DNA from: Bacteroides cellulosilyticus
GTDB taxonomy: Bacteria > Bacteroidota > Bacteroidia > Bacteroidales > Bacteroidaceae
Length of the DNA: 64,000 bases
NCBI RefSeq assembly: GCF_020091405.1
Contig: NZ_CP081903.1
Location: forward strand, 2,790,501 to 2,854,500
Reading direction: 5' to 3'
Below the pieces are notes generated by a model. That model saw only the letters and a program-made list of their open reading frames with translations, was not told the DNA's origin and did no database searches. This document shows positions 1 through 8,320 of the stretch, piece after piece. The translations under genes were made by a program, and so were the position numbers. How positions within the stretch are numbered: the stretch's first letter is position 1; every line of letters begins with the position of its first letter.

Positions 1-1017
1 GGTGAAGATGTTGTTGATATTTGCTCCGATAGTATAGAAGAAGGAGCTTCTTTATTAAAGGAAGAAATTGAAAGCTATGAGAAGCAGAAATTATGTTTAG
101 AGCAATTCCATGCCGAATTATCGAATTTTGTGTTAGATATTTGCAACGACAAACCTTTGGTTTTCATTGTTGATGAACTAGATAGGTGTAATCCTTATTA
201 TGCTGTAAAGGTATTAGAAAGGATAAAACATCTTTTCAATATACCTAATATTGTATTTGTTATATCCATAGATAAACAACAATTAAGTAATTCTATACGA
301 GGATATTATGGTAGTGATTTAATAGATGCAGATGAATACTTAAAGAGATTTATTGATATTGAATATACCTTACCAGATCCTGATGTAGATAAATTCAGTA
401 GCTATTTATATGAATTTTATGATTTTGATGCATTCTTTGGAACAGAAGAAAGGGGGCAATATTTTAAACGAGATAATGAACAGGATAACTTTCTCAAAAT
501 CGCTCAAGCTCTTTTTAAACATAAGAATTTAACTTTAAGGCAAATAGAGAAAATTTTCACAAATACTCGGTTGTCATTAAAAATGTTTTCGCATAATGAA
601 TATGTTTGTCCTGATGTACTTTTCTTGCTAACTTATTTTCATATATGCGAATCGGACTTATATGAGAAGATATGCCATAAGAATTATGATATTCAAGGTT
701 TGGTAGATCAGCTAGAAAATAGTATTCCTCAATGCATATTTAAAGTAGATGAATCATATAATAAGTATTGCAATCGTTTTTTCTTATTTACTATTGCTCA
801 GTTAATAGCATGTTATGCGGTCGAAGGATATGCTCACGTTTCATTGATAACAGACAAAGAACCAAATAAAAATCGTGAACTTTTATTTACTACAAAATTT
901 ATGGATAATAAGACTTTAGTTGAAGCTCTAGAATGGACAGAACATCAATATAGAGGAATTTTTGCTTTATCACATATTACAAATAAGATAAGCCTATTAG
1001 AAAATTTTAAAAACTGA
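1..1017 (+). CDS. KAP-family P-loop NTPase, C-terminal part (cut by window start)
   Basis: The reading frame is open from base 1, so the gene starts upstream of the window; a GTG at 130 is only an internal codon. The visible part holds a Walker B-like strand (VFIVDELDRC) followed by a run typical of KAP P-loop NTPases (FVISIDKQQL, then DADEYLKRFIDIEY). The Walker A part must lie upstream. KAP proteins are often membrane-associated NTPases found in mobile elements and defence islands; which job this one has cannot be seen. No membrane segment is evident in the visible part. It converges on an integrase gene and is AT-rich compared with the core genes further right, which fits an acquired island. 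Family assignment is fairly secure, function is not. Confidence 0.75.
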   Translation, partial: GEDVVDICSDSIEEGASLLKEEIESYEKQKLCLEQFHAELSNFVLDICNDKPLVFIVDELDRCNPYYAVKVLERIKHLFNIPNIVFVISIDKQQLSNSIRGYYGSDLIDADEYLKRFIDIEYTLPDPDVDKFSSYLYEFYDFDAFFGTEERGQYFKRDNEQDNFLKIAQALFKHKNLTLRQIEKIFTNTRLSLKMFSHNEYVCPDVLFLLTYFHICESDLYEKICHKNYDIQGLVDQLENSIPQCIFKVDESYNKYCNRFFLFTIAQLIACYAVEGYAHVSLITDKEPNKNRELLFTTKFMDNKTLVEALEWTEHQYRGIFALSHITNKISLLENFKN

Positions 1018-1038
1018 GGTTGTATTTATTTTGTATAA

Positions 1039-1084
1039 TGGCAGTCCATCCTTTTGTTTTGAAGTGTGAAAGGACAGACTGCCA
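1039..1084. terminator. stem-loop between convergent genes
   Basis: TGGCAGT (1039-1045) pairs with ACTGCCA (1078-1084), with further partial pairing inside (CCTTTT against AAAGG). It lies exactly between the stop codons of the KAP gene (plus) and the integrase (minus), so it can serve both. Confidence 0.6.
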
Positions 1085-1092
1085 GATAATAA

Positions 1093-2313
1093 TTATATAG
1101 CCAATTCCGATAGACAGCTATTTACCTTTTGCATATCCTTGAAAATATTCTGATCTAGTACCCGTGCATAGTGTTTGGTGACGCTTGTATCTGCATGACC
1201 TAACATTTTAGCGACATTCTCCATGCTCACGCCATTCGCAAGGCAAATGCTTGTGGCATAGCTATGACGGGCGGTATGAGTACTAAGATTTTTATGAATT
1301 CCGCACACATCGGCAATTTCCTTCAAATAACTGTTCATGCGTTGATTACACAATACAGGTAAAAGTTTTCCGGTACATTCTGCCACATTTTTATACTTTT
1401 CAAGTATAGAAGCTGCCACAGGTAACACAGGAATATTACACATAATTTTTGTCTTTTGGCGGTTCTTCCTTATCCAAAGTTCCCCTTTGTTGTCTTTTAC
1501 CAAGTGTTCAGGTGATAAATCTTTCACATCGCTGAACGCCAAACCTGTAAAAATGCAAAAGACAAAAACATCCCGTACCTGTTCTACTCGTTTAATTGTG
1601 AACTCTTTAGCGAGAATGATTTTAATCTCGTCCATTGTCAGAAATTCAGGATCGGTTTCTTCCAGTTTAAAGCGGTAGTAAGCAAACGGATCTTTCTTTA
1701 TCCAGTCGTTTTCTAAAGCAATGCGGATGATCTTCTTCAAATTCTTCAATCGGGTGATAGCTGAATTCTGCGCACAACCTTTTTCAATCTTCAAAAAAGC
1801 ATCAAACTTAGAAATAAAGTTGGCTTCTAAGTTATTTAGGGCAATATCCGATAACTGATATTCTTTCTTAATGAATTCTTCCAAATATCGGGTAGTGGTT
1901 TCATATCGTTGAACGGTCTTACTTACGAAGTCCTTACCGATTAGCTTACGGCTTTGTTCGTTATGCTCTCTGAATACCTGCAATAGTGTTTTGTTATCTT
2001 CGTCCACACCATAAAACAACTTCCTCACAAGATCAACGGTGATAACCTTGCCGGAAGTTTCCAGTTCTCTATAAATTTGGTGTATGTGCGAACGTGTGAT
2101 TTCTAAGTAGTGGTTCAGTTCCACCGACATACGGTCTTTGCCTTTTGAATTCTCTTTTGCCTGATTCCATAGGTTTACGGGACAGCTTCTTTTGATAGAA
2201 ATATCTACCATACAGCCGTTTACAGTGATTCTCATACACACGGGTGCTTCTCCGTTCTTTAATAATTTGCCTTTCTTGATGAAGAACAATACAGAAAATG
2301 ATTTTCGAGCCAT
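1093..2313 (-). CDS. tyrosine recombinase, CTnDOT/Bacteroides transposon type
   Basis: A 406-residue site-specific recombinase, probably the integrase of the island whose end is seen here. The N-terminal half has the arm-binding and SAM-like core-binding regions; the catalytic half shows HTARH (H346, R349), LGH (H373) and the nucleophile in KHYAR (Y382). The position of the first catalytic arginine holds alanine (TGLAFSDV, A259). IntDOT of CTnDOT is known to lack the equivalent arginine, so this need not mean inactivity. The gene starts 243 bp from the 3' end of tRNA-Lys, the usual place for an integrase that uses a tRNA 3' end as attachment site. It is unlikely to be the SusC/SusD switch enzyme, which has its own gene at 30101. 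Confidence 0.9.
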   Translation of the reverse strand: MARKSFSVLFFIKKGKLLKNGEAPVCMRITVNGCMVDISIKRSCPVNLWNQAKENSKGKDRMSVELNHYLEITRSHIHQIYRELETSGKVITVDLVRKLFYGVDEDNKTLLQVFREHNEQSRKLIGKDFVSKTVQRYETTTRYLEEFIKKEYQLSDIALNNLEANFISKFDAFLKIEKGCAQNSAITRLKNLKKIIRIALENDWIKKDPFAYYRFKLEETDPEFLTMDEIKIILAKEFTIKRVEQVRDVFVFCIFTGLAFSDVKDLSPEHLVKDNKGELWIRKNRQKTKIMCNIPVLPVAASILEKYKNVAECTGKLLPVLCNQRMNSYLKEIADVCGIHKNLSTHTARHSYATSICLANGVSMENVAKMLGHADTSVTKHYARVLDQNIFKDMQKVNSCLSELAI

Positions 2314-2489
2314 TTTTACATCGTTTTTAAAGTTACAAAACTATGTATTCTCTTCCAAAGTAATCCTACGCAAAATGCTATGAATCAGTGAGAAAGATGC
2401 AAATTCGTGGGACTTTTTCGAACTAAATTTTAGTCCCACGATTTATCCACCGATAATATGCTTGAAACGGCTATTTTCTGCTACCTATT

Positions 2490-2531
2490 AGAAAAAAGAA
2501 ATCCCTGATAATGTCTGATTATCAGGGATTT
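2490..2531 (-). terminator. rho-independent terminator of tRNA-Lys
   Basis: Perfect 14-bp arms (2499-2512 and 2518-2531) with a 5-nt loop. On the minus strand they are followed by a CTTTTTTC run. It lies just downstream of the 3' end of the tRNA. Confidence 0.75.
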
Positions 2532-2555
2532 GCTTGATTTTTCTTGTTGTTTCAG

Positions 2556-2628
2556 TGATCCGCCTGGGGCTCGAACCCAGGACCCCAACATTAAAAGTGT
2601 TGTGCTCTACCTGCTGAGCTAGCGAATC
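2556..2628 (-). tRNA. tRNA-Lys (anticodon TTT)
   Basis: On the minus strand the sequence folds as a 73-nt tRNA. The acceptor stem GATTCGC pairs with GCGGATC (one G-T pair), the discriminator is A, the D-arm is AGCTCAGCAGGTAGAGC, the anticodon loop is CTTTTAA (TTT) and the T-arm GGGTTCGAGCCCC. CCA is not encoded. Its 3' end faces the integrase at 1093-2313, so it is the probable attachment site of the island. Confidence 0.95.
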
Positions 2629-2708
2629 AAACCTTTATTGCTGTTAAGCGGGTGCAAAGATAGGTACTTTTATTTAATCTGCAAGGAATATAAGGAAAAA
2701 AGTTTGCA

Positions 2709-3839
2709 TTATTTTTCTTTAGTACCCTCTATTGGCTGATCCTCAGTAGATTCCGTGCGATAAATATTTTCTTGATTAATGATGTATCGTTGATAATAGG
2801 AGAGCATCAGCGTGGTAAGCGGTAAGGCTATGATCATCCCCAGCATACCCATTAACGAGCCCCAGACAGAGAGGGAGAGTAAAATAATGGCAGGATTCAA
2901 CCCGGTAATCTTTCCCATGATGCGAGGCACAAGGTAACCGTCTTGTATGATCTGTACCACTATGAATACAGCCGTTGCCGAAGCTATGATAATCCAGAAA
3001 TTATCGCCGGTATCCGCAGCTTTCAGAATGGCGAGCATGATGGTAGGGACAAAACCGATGATTTGCAGGTAAGGCACCATATTCAGCACACCAATGAACA
3101 GCCCCAAGCCAATAGCCAGAGGGAAGTCGATAATCAGAAAGCCGATACTGAATAAGATACCTACGCACAAGGCTACTAATGCCTGTCCGCGGAAATATCT
3201 GTTCATGCCGTCTTTTACGTCGTTCAGTATGCCGGTCACTGTGTGCCGGTATTTCTTGGGCATGAGATGTGTCCAGCCTTGGGATATACTTTCGTAATCG
3301 AGCAAAATAAACACTATATATAATAGTATAAGGAAGACAGTGAAGAACCCGAATAAAAGGTTTATGGATTCCGAGACTAATGCCCACAACTTGGGAACGG
3401 TCACTTTAAGGGCATCCAATATGTTTTCCTGACTAAACATCTGCTCTAAGATACGCATGTCGACATTCTGCCGGATAAACTCGGAGAGGGTAGTGGGCAC
3501 GTTGCTTGCGGTATGGGTAGTGCTGAAATATTCTATTAGTAAATCCTTCACCCGCAAGAATTCCTGAATCATGGGCGGCACAAGCAGATAGAACGCAGCC
3601 CCTCCTATAATGGTAAGAGTGAATAAAGCACAGAAGATAGAAGCAATTCTGTTCTTTAGCCGTAGCTTATATTGGAAAAAGGATACTAACGGATATATCA
3701 GGTAAGCAATCAGCCATGCCAGGAAGAACGGAAGCAATACTCCACTCAACCGCTTCAGAAGCATCAATATACCGATGATAATGGCACCGAGAATGACGGC
3801 ACGGATAAAACTGTCGAATGTTATCTTCTTACGTTCCAT
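2709..3839 (-). CDS. AI-2E family (PerM/YdiK-type) permease
   Basis: A 376-residue inner-membrane protein with about eight hydrophobic segments. Two pairs lie in the first 90 residues, then a soluble loop of about 60 residues, then further helices ending near residue 350. Family-typical runs are GILFSIGFLIIDFPLAIGLG, PYLQIIGFVPT and GKITGLNPAIILLSLSVWG. The family was named for AI-2 export in E. coli, but members also include sodium/proton antiporters, so the substrate is unknown. It lies 25 bp downstream of tdk on the same strand and is probably co-transcribed with it. The start ATG gives a charged N-terminus (MERKK) before the first helix. Confidence 0.85.
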   Translation of the reverse strand: MERKKITFDSFIRAVILGAIIIGILMLLKRLSGVLLPFFLAWLIAYLIYPLVSFFQYKLRLKNRIASIFCALFTLTIIGGAAFYLLVPPMIQEFLRVKDLLIEYFSTTHTASNVPTTLSEFIRQNVDMRILEQMFSQENILDALKVTVPKLWALVSESINLLFGFFTVFLILLYIVFILLDYESISQGWTHLMPKKYRHTVTGILNDVKDGMNRYFRGQALVALCVGILFSIGFLIIDFPLAIGLGLFIGVLNMVPYLQIIGFVPTIMLAILKAADTGDNFWIIIASATAVFIVVQIIQDGYLVPRIMGKITGLNPAIILLSLSVWGSLMGMLGMIIALPLTTLMLSYYQRYIINQENIYRTESTEDQPIEGTKEK

Positions 3840-3864
3840 AAGGCTTATGCTTTTTTATTTGTTG

Positions 3865-4470
3865 TCAACTGCCAGCCGCTTTCTGGTCTTCTTTCACTGC
3901 CCGCAGATAACATTCACGGCAGAGGGGTTCGTATTCGGCAGTTTCTCCCAGAAGTACTTGCTTGTCATTCTTAACGGTACGGTGAGAGAAAGATGCCAGT
4001 TGCCCGCACTTCACACAGATGGCATGAACTTTAGAAACTTCGTCGGCAATGGCACACAGGCCGGGCATCGGTCCGAATGGAAGTCCGCGGAAGTCCATAT
4101 CCAGACCGGCTACAATAACGCGTACGCCATTGTTGGCAAGCTGATTGCAGACATCGATCAAACCGCTGTCGAAGAATTGTGCTTCATCGATTCCTACCAC
4201 ATCTATTTCCGAAGTGAACAGCAGGATGCTTGCCGAAGAATCTATCGGGGTAGATGCTATGGAGTGGCTGTCGTGTGATACCACCTCTTCTTCCGAATAG
4301 CGGGTGTCGATGGCGGGTTTGAATATCTCTACACGTTGTTTGGCAAACTTGGCACGTTTCAGGCGGCGAATCAGTTCTTCTGTCTTGCCAGAGAACATGG
4401 AACCGCAAATAACTTCGATTCTTCCTCTACGATTGGTTTCCTGTATATGGTCTTCCGAGAATAATACCAT
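3865..4470 (-). CDS. tdk: thymidine kinase (type II)
   Basis: A cytosolic salvage enzyme that phosphorylates thymidine to dTMP using ATP. The 201 residues show the P-loop GSMFSGKT (residues 23-30), the DEAQFF motif (95-100) that carries the catalytic base region, and the structural zinc site C152-x2-C155 and C184-x2-C187, all as in bacterial type II thymidine kinases. The length is normal. The gene diverges from the hypothetical at 4571, with 100 bp between them holding -7 boxes on both strands. The AI-2E-type permease follows closely. The motifs leave little doubt. Confidence 0.97.
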   Translation of the reverse strand: MVLFSEDHIQETNRRGRIEVICGSMFSGKTEELIRRLKRAKFAKQRVEIFKPAIDTRYSEEEVVSHDSHSIASTPIDSSASILLFTSEIDVVGIDEAQFFDSGLIDVCNQLANNGVRVIVAGLDMDFRGLPFGPMPGLCAIADEVSKVHAICVKCGQLASFSHRTVKNDKQVLLGETAEYEPLCRECYLRAVKEDQKAAGS

Positions 4471-4494
4471 TGTTCTAAAATGTTTATTTTAGCC

Positions 4495-4503
4495 GCAAAA
4501 ATA
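4495..4503 (-). promoter_or_regulatory. Bacteroides-type -7 box for tdk
   Basis: On the minus strand TATTTTTGC fits TAnnTTTGY, 25 bp upstream of the tdk ATG. I found no clear -33 TTG at the right spacing, so this is a moderate call. Confidence 0.4.
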
Positions 4504-4545
4504 ACACTTTTAATGGCTTTCCGATATTTTTTCATTATTTATTTC

Positions 4546-4554
4546 TACATTTGC
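4546..4554 (+). promoter_or_regulatory. Bacteroides-type -7 box for the 4571 gene
   Basis: TACATTTGC fits TAnnTTTGY and lies 17 bp before the first start codon. The 5' leader would then be very short. The -33 element is weak. Confidence 0.45.
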
Positions 4555-4570
4555 GGCATTAACATTTGTG

Positions 4571-5200
4571 ATGCGAAAGGAAATGCAGACATTATTGGAC
4601 GACATAGAACTGGATATTCAGGAACTGAAATATTTAATGCAAGTTCTTGCAACAGACGCCAACCCTACATTGAAGGTAGTAGCTAAACGGAATATACAGC
4701 AGATGCGTGCACGACTGGATGCTTTGCAGAAACTGCTGGACGAAACTCCCGTAGAGGTAGTTGCCATTCCTGAAGCTCCTGTCGCTCCAGTGGTTATTCC
4801 CGAACCGGTCGCAGCTCCTGAACCGGTTAAACCGACTCCTGTAGAACCGGTCGTTGTTGAAATCACTAAGCCGGTAGAGATCGTATCTCCCAAGCTTGAG
4901 TCCAAGCTCAAACCCGAGTCTGAACCGTCCGCAATAATATCTTCTGCATCGCCTATTTTAGCAGAACGGATAAAACCGGCTACTGATCTGCGGCATGCTA
5001 TCAGCCTGAATGACTCATTCCGTTTTGCCCGTGAGATTTTTGGTGGTGATACTGCCCGTATGAATGAAGTGATACGCCAGTTGGGTGCTGCTCCTTCATT
5101 GGAAAAGGCATTGGAACTCTTTTCTTCTACCGTTAATCCTGATGAAGAGAATGAAACGGTGGTTGATTTTATAGAACTTCTTAAGAAATACTTCAGTTAA
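4571..5200 (+). CDS. conserved hypothetical with helical N-terminus, Pro/Val-rich linker and C-terminal domain
   Basis: About 209 residues with no signal peptide or membrane segment. Residues 1-60 are amphipathic and coiled-coil-like (DDIELDIQELKYLM). A Pro/Val/Glu linker of about 55 residues follows (APVAPVVIPEPVAAPEPV). The C-terminal 80 residues look folded (AISLNDSFRFAREIFGGD). I do not recognise a function; such proteins are common in Bacteroides near rsmI. GTG at 4568 precedes ATG at 4571 in frame, and I take the ATG. The rsmI gene follows after 13 bp, so the two are probably co-transcribed. Confidence 0.8.
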   Translation: MRKEMQTLLDDIELDIQELKYLMQVLATDANPTLKVVAKRNIQQMRARLDALQKLLDETPVEVVAIPEAPVAPVVIPEPVAAPEPVKPTPVEPVVVEITKPVEIVSPKLESKLKPESEPSAIISSASPILAERIKPATDLRHAISLNDSFRFAREIFGGDTARMNEVIRQLGAAPSLEKALELFSSTVNPDEENETVVDFIELLKKYFS

Positions 5201-5213
5201 AGCAGTTACGGAT

Positions 5214-5888
5214 ATGGGAAAACTTTATGTAGTGCCTACTCCGGTAGGAAATTTGGAAGATATGACATTTCGGGCTATTCGCATTCTGAAGGAGGCGGAT
5301 TTGATTCTTGCCGAAGATACGCGCACTTCCGGAATCTTACTGAAGCATTTTGAAATAAAGAACGCAATGCAATCCCATCATAAGTTTAATGAACATAAAA
5401 TGGTGGAAAGTGTTGTTAATAGAATAAAGGCAGGTGAAACTGTTGCGTTAATATCGGACGCAGGCACACCGGGAATCTCTGATCCGGGCTTTCTGGTAGT
5501 GCGTGAGTGTGTTCGCAACGGTATCGAAGTACAATGTTTGCCGGGGGCTACAGCTCTTGTGCCGGCTTTGGTTGCTTCGGGCTTGCCAAATGAAAAATTC
5601 TGTTTCGAAGGTTTTCTTCCGCAGAAGAAAGGACGTATGACACGTCTGAAGATATTGGCAGAGGAACGCCGGACCATGGTGTTTTATGAGTCTCCCCACC
5701 GCCTGGTGAAAGCGCTGACTCAGTTTGCAGAGCATTTCGGTGCGGAACGTCAGGCATCTGTATCCCGGGAGATCTCGAAGATGCACGAAGAAACGGTGCG
5801 TGGCAGTCTGACTGAATTGATTGAACATTTCACAGCCAATGACCCGCGTGGAGAAATAGTAATAGTAGTAGCAGGAATAGACGATTAA
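5214..5888 (+). CDS. rsmI: 16S rRNA (cytidine(1402)-2'-O)-methyltransferase
   Basis: RsmI 2'-O-methylates C1402 in the decoding centre of 16S rRNA, using SAM. The 224 residues show the tetrapyrrole-methylase fold hallmarks: VVPTPVGNLEDMTFRAI at the N-terminus, the AEDTRTSG loop, ISDAGTPGISDPG (about 80-92), LPGATALVPALVASGLP and FEGFLPQKK. It is shorter than the roughly 280-residue proteobacterial form because it lacks their C-terminal extension. It sits between a hypothetical (13 bp upstream) and a lipoprotein (33 bp downstream), all in one direction. Confidence 0.95.
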   Translation: MGKLYVVPTPVGNLEDMTFRAIRILKEADLILAEDTRTSGILLKHFEIKNAMQSHHKFNEHKMVESVVNRIKAGETVALISDAGTPGISDPGFLVVRECVRNGIEVQCLPGATALVPALVASGLPNEKFCFEGFLPQKKGRMTRLKILAEERRTMVFYESPHRLVKALTQFAEHFGAERQASVSREISKMHEETVRGSLTELIEHFTANDPRGEIVIVVAGIDD

Positions 5889-5921
5889 ATAACTTCATTA
5901 ACCAACGTAAAATAAAAGCGT

Positions 5922-6800
5922 ATGAAAAAGTTAGCAGTTTTAATTGTATGTGCGGCCGTTATGGCATCGTGCGACGGCTTGTCAGGTGGAAGTAAAGACC
6001 AACTGAAAGCTGAAAATGATTCTCTTTTGATGGAACTTACTCAGCGTAATGCTGAACTGGATGAAATGATGGGTACTTTCAATGATATCTCTGAAGGCTT
6101 CCGCCAAATCAATGCCGCTGAGAGCCGCGTAGACTTGCAGCGTGGTGCGGTTTCAGAAGGTTCTTTATCAGCTAAGCAGCAAATAGCCACTGATATTGAA
6201 TTTATCCAGAAACAAATGCAGGAAAACAAAGAGCAGATTGCAAAGTTGGAGGCCATGCTGAAAAGCAGCAAGACCAATTCTGCACAAATGAAGAAAGCGG
6301 TAGAATCTCTGACTCAGGAATTAGTTGCCAAGACTCAGCGCATTGAAGAGTTGCAGGCTGAACTTGCTTCCAAGAATATCCGTATTCAGGAATTGGATGC
6401 AGCCGTAACCGGTCTGTCAGCCGACAAAGAAGCTCTCTCTGCTGAAAACGAGGCTAAGGCTAAGACTGTAGCTGAGCAGGATAAGGCACTGAATACCGCT
6501 TGGTTTGTTTTCGGAACAAAGAAAGAACTGAAGGATCAGAATATTCTGACAAATACCGGTCTCTTCCAGAAAAAGCAAGTGCTTAAGGATAGTGATATCA
6601 ATAAGGATTACTTTACTCAGGTTGATATTCGTACAACGAAAGAAATTAAGTTGTATTCCAAGAGTGCAGATGTCTTGACCACTCATCCGGCAGGTTCTTA
6701 TGCTTTGGAGAAAGATGATAAAGATCAGCTCGTTCTGAAGATTACGAATCCGAAAGATTTTTGGAGCGTATCCAGATACCTGGTTATCCAAGTAAAATAA
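5922..6800 (+). CDS. coiled-coil lipoprotein
   Basis: A 292-residue protein with an SPII signal (MKKLAVLIVCAAVMASC, lipidated Cys17). From about residue 28 to 190 the sequence is heptad-like and rich in Glu, Lys, Ala and Leu (LTQRNAELDEMMGTF, RIEELQAELASKNIRIQEL), which predicts a long coiled coil. The last 90 residues form a compact domain ending in FWSVSRYLVIQVK. It would be anchored in the envelope facing the periplasm or the outside. Function unknown; similar proteins are widespread in Bacteroidales. It is probably the last gene of the run from 4571, with a terminator right after it. Confidence 0.8.
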   Translation: MKKLAVLIVCAAVMASCDGLSGGSKDQLKAENDSLLMELTQRNAELDEMMGTFNDISEGFRQINAAESRVDLQRGAVSEGSLSAKQQIATDIEFIQKQMQENKEQIAKLEAMLKSSKTNSAQMKKAVESLTQELVAKTQRIEELQAELASKNIRIQELDAAVTGLSADKEALSAENEAKAKTVAEQDKALNTAWFVFGTKKELKDQNILTNTGLFQKKQVLKDSDINKDYFTQVDIRTTKEIKLYSKSADVLTTHPAGSYALEKDDKDQLVLKITNPKDFWSVSRYLVIQVK

Positions 6801-6817
6801 CTTAATTAAATTATAAG

Positions 6818-6854
6818 AATGGCAGGGAAGGGTTATCTCTGCCATTTTCTTTTT
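6818..6854 (+). terminator. terminator directly before the HAD gene
   Basis: AATGGCAG (6818-6825) pairs with CTGCCATT (6839-6846), followed by TTCTTTTTAT. It ends two bases before the ATG at 6857, so nearly no leader is left for the next gene on a read-through transcript. Confidence 0.75.
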
Positions 6855-6856
6855 AT

Positions 6857-7549
6857 ATGCAGTACAAGAATATTTTTTTCGACCTGGACGATACTCTCTG
6901 GGCCTTTTCTTTTAATGCCCGTGATACATTTGAGGAAATGTATCGCAAATATGAATATGATCGTTATTTTCGGTCTTTTGAACATTTCTATGAACTCTAT
7001 GAGAAGCGTAATATCGAATTGTGGGCAGAATATGCAGATGGAAAAGTGACAAAGGAAGAATTGAACCGTCAACGTTTTCTCTATCCGCTGGAGGCAGTAG
7101 GAGAGGGGGATGCAGCTTTAGCGAAAGCTTTTTCTGATGACTTCTTTGCGGTTATTCCTACAAAAAGCAGATTGATGCCCCATGCGCAGGAAGTGCTGGA
7201 ATATTTGGCACCTAAATATAATCTTTATATCCTCTCCAATGGATTTCAGGAACTGCAATGCCACAAAATGCGTTCTGCCGGAATTGACCATTACTTCAAG
7301 AAAGTAGTTCTATCAGATGATATTGGTGTCTTGAAGCCATGGCCCGAGATTTTCCATTTTGCCATGTCGGCTACCCAGTCTGAACTGCGTGAATCGTTGA
7401 TGGTGGGTGATAGCTGGGAAAATGATATAACGGGTGCTCAGAGAGTAGGCATGCACCAGGTATTCTATAATGTAACGGGACGTACCGAGTTTCCATTTAA
7501 GCCTACTTATCAGATTACAGATTTGAAAGAGTTGCTCCAATTGTTGTGA
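6857..7549 (+). CDS. YjjG-like HAD-family nucleotidase/phosphatase
   Basis: A 230-residue cytosolic HAD phosphatase. Motif I is FFDLDDTLW (nucleophile D9, acid/base D11), motif II is ILSNGFQE, motif III the Lys in VLKPWPEIF, and motif IV MVGDSWENDITGA. The spacing and cap region match the YjjG subfamily (noncanonical pyrimidine nucleotidase), which removes modified nucleotides from the pool. The ATG immediately follows the terminator hairpin of the preceding gene. No alternative start with a better context is visible, since the first residues MQYKNIFFDLDD begin the HAD core. Subfamily is likely, substrate inferred. Confidence 0.88.
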   Translation: MQYKNIFFDLDDTLWAFSFNARDTFEEMYRKYEYDRYFRSFEHFYELYEKRNIELWAEYADGKVTKEELNRQRFLYPLEAVGEGDAALAKAFSDDFFAVIPTKSRLMPHAQEVLEYLAPKYNLYILSNGFQELQCHKMRSAGIDHYFKKVVLSDDIGVLKPWPEIFHFAMSATQSELRESLMVGDSWENDITGAQRVGMHQVFYNVTGRTEFPFKPTYQITDLKELLQLL

Positions 7550-7575
7550 CATTGAGGGATTAGTTGTAATTTTGT
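7544..7575 (+). promoter_or_regulatory. promoter of the MarC gene
   Basis: TTG (7544-7546), 20 bp, then TAATTTTGT (7567-7575). This matches the Bacteroides -33/-7 pattern. The -33 element overlaps the 3' end of the HAD gene. Confidence 0.6.
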
Positions 7576-7600
7576 CAGCGTAAACACATAATTTGCAGCT

Positions 7601-8245
7601 ATGGATACTATTTTACCTTTCGCTTTGCTTTGTTTCACTTCTTTCTTTACGTTGACAAATCCTCTCGGGACTATGCCTGTCTTTCTGACCATGACCCATG
7701 GAATGACGGATAAGGAGCGACAGTCTGTAGTGTCTCGTGCTACATTAGTAGCTTTCATCACGATTATGGTCTTTACCTTTGCTGGTCAGTTCCTGTTCAA
7801 GTTCTTTGGGATCTCTACAAACGGTTTTCGTATAGCAGGTGGTGTCATCATCTTTAAAATTGGTTTTGATATGTTGCAAGCACGTTATACACAAATGAAA
7901 TTGAAAGATGAAGAGATTAAAACTTATGCCGATGACATCTCCGTCACCCCTTTAGGGATTCCGATGCTTTGCGGTCCCGGTGCTATAGCAAACGCCATTG
8001 TCTTGATGCAGGATGCCCATACTATCCAAATGAAAGGTGTACTGATTGGTATGATCGCCTTTATCTACTTGATTACATTTTTTATCTTGCGTGCCTCTAC
8101 GCGGCTGGTAAAAGTGTTAGGGGAAACGGGAAATAATGTGATGATGCGCCTGATGGGACTTATTCTGATGGTAATTGCTGTGGAGTGTTTTGTGAGTGGG
8201 GCAAAACCGATATTGGTGGATATTTTGAAAGAAGGCCTGATATAA
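7601..8245 (+). CDS. MarC family integral membrane protein
   Basis: A 214-residue inner-membrane protein with six predicted helices in two groups of three. It carries the family hallmarks TNPLGTMPVFLTMT near the N-terminus and TPLGIPMLCGPGAIANAIVL in the middle, which are internal repeats of an NPxG/PLGxP type. MarC proteins were once linked to multiple antibiotic resistance in E. coli, but that role was not upheld, so the transport substrate is unknown. It has its own promoter and a terminator directly after the stop. Confidence 0.9.
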   Translation: MDTILPFALLCFTSFFTLTNPLGTMPVFLTMTHGMTDKERQSVVSRATLVAFITIMVFTFAGQFLFKFFGISTNGFRIAGGVIIFKIGFDMLQARYTQMKLKDEEIKTYADDISVTPLGIPMLCGPGAIANAIVLMQDAHTIQMKGVLIGMIAFIYLITFFILRASTRLVKVLGETGNNVMMRLMGLILMVIAVECFVSGAKPILVDILKEGLI

Positions 8246-8293
8246 AACTGCCCCCAAATGTCAGGTTAGACATTCGGAGGCAGTTCTTATTAT
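8246..8293. terminator. terminator between MarC gene and L1
   Basis: AACTGCC (8246-8252) pairs with GGCAGTT (8279-8285), with an inner AATGTC/GACATT stem. It is placed between convergent genes and marks the left border of the SusC/SusD array. Confidence 0.7.
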
Positions 8294-8320
8294 TTAAGAT
8301 GTTCAGTTATCGTATGATTA

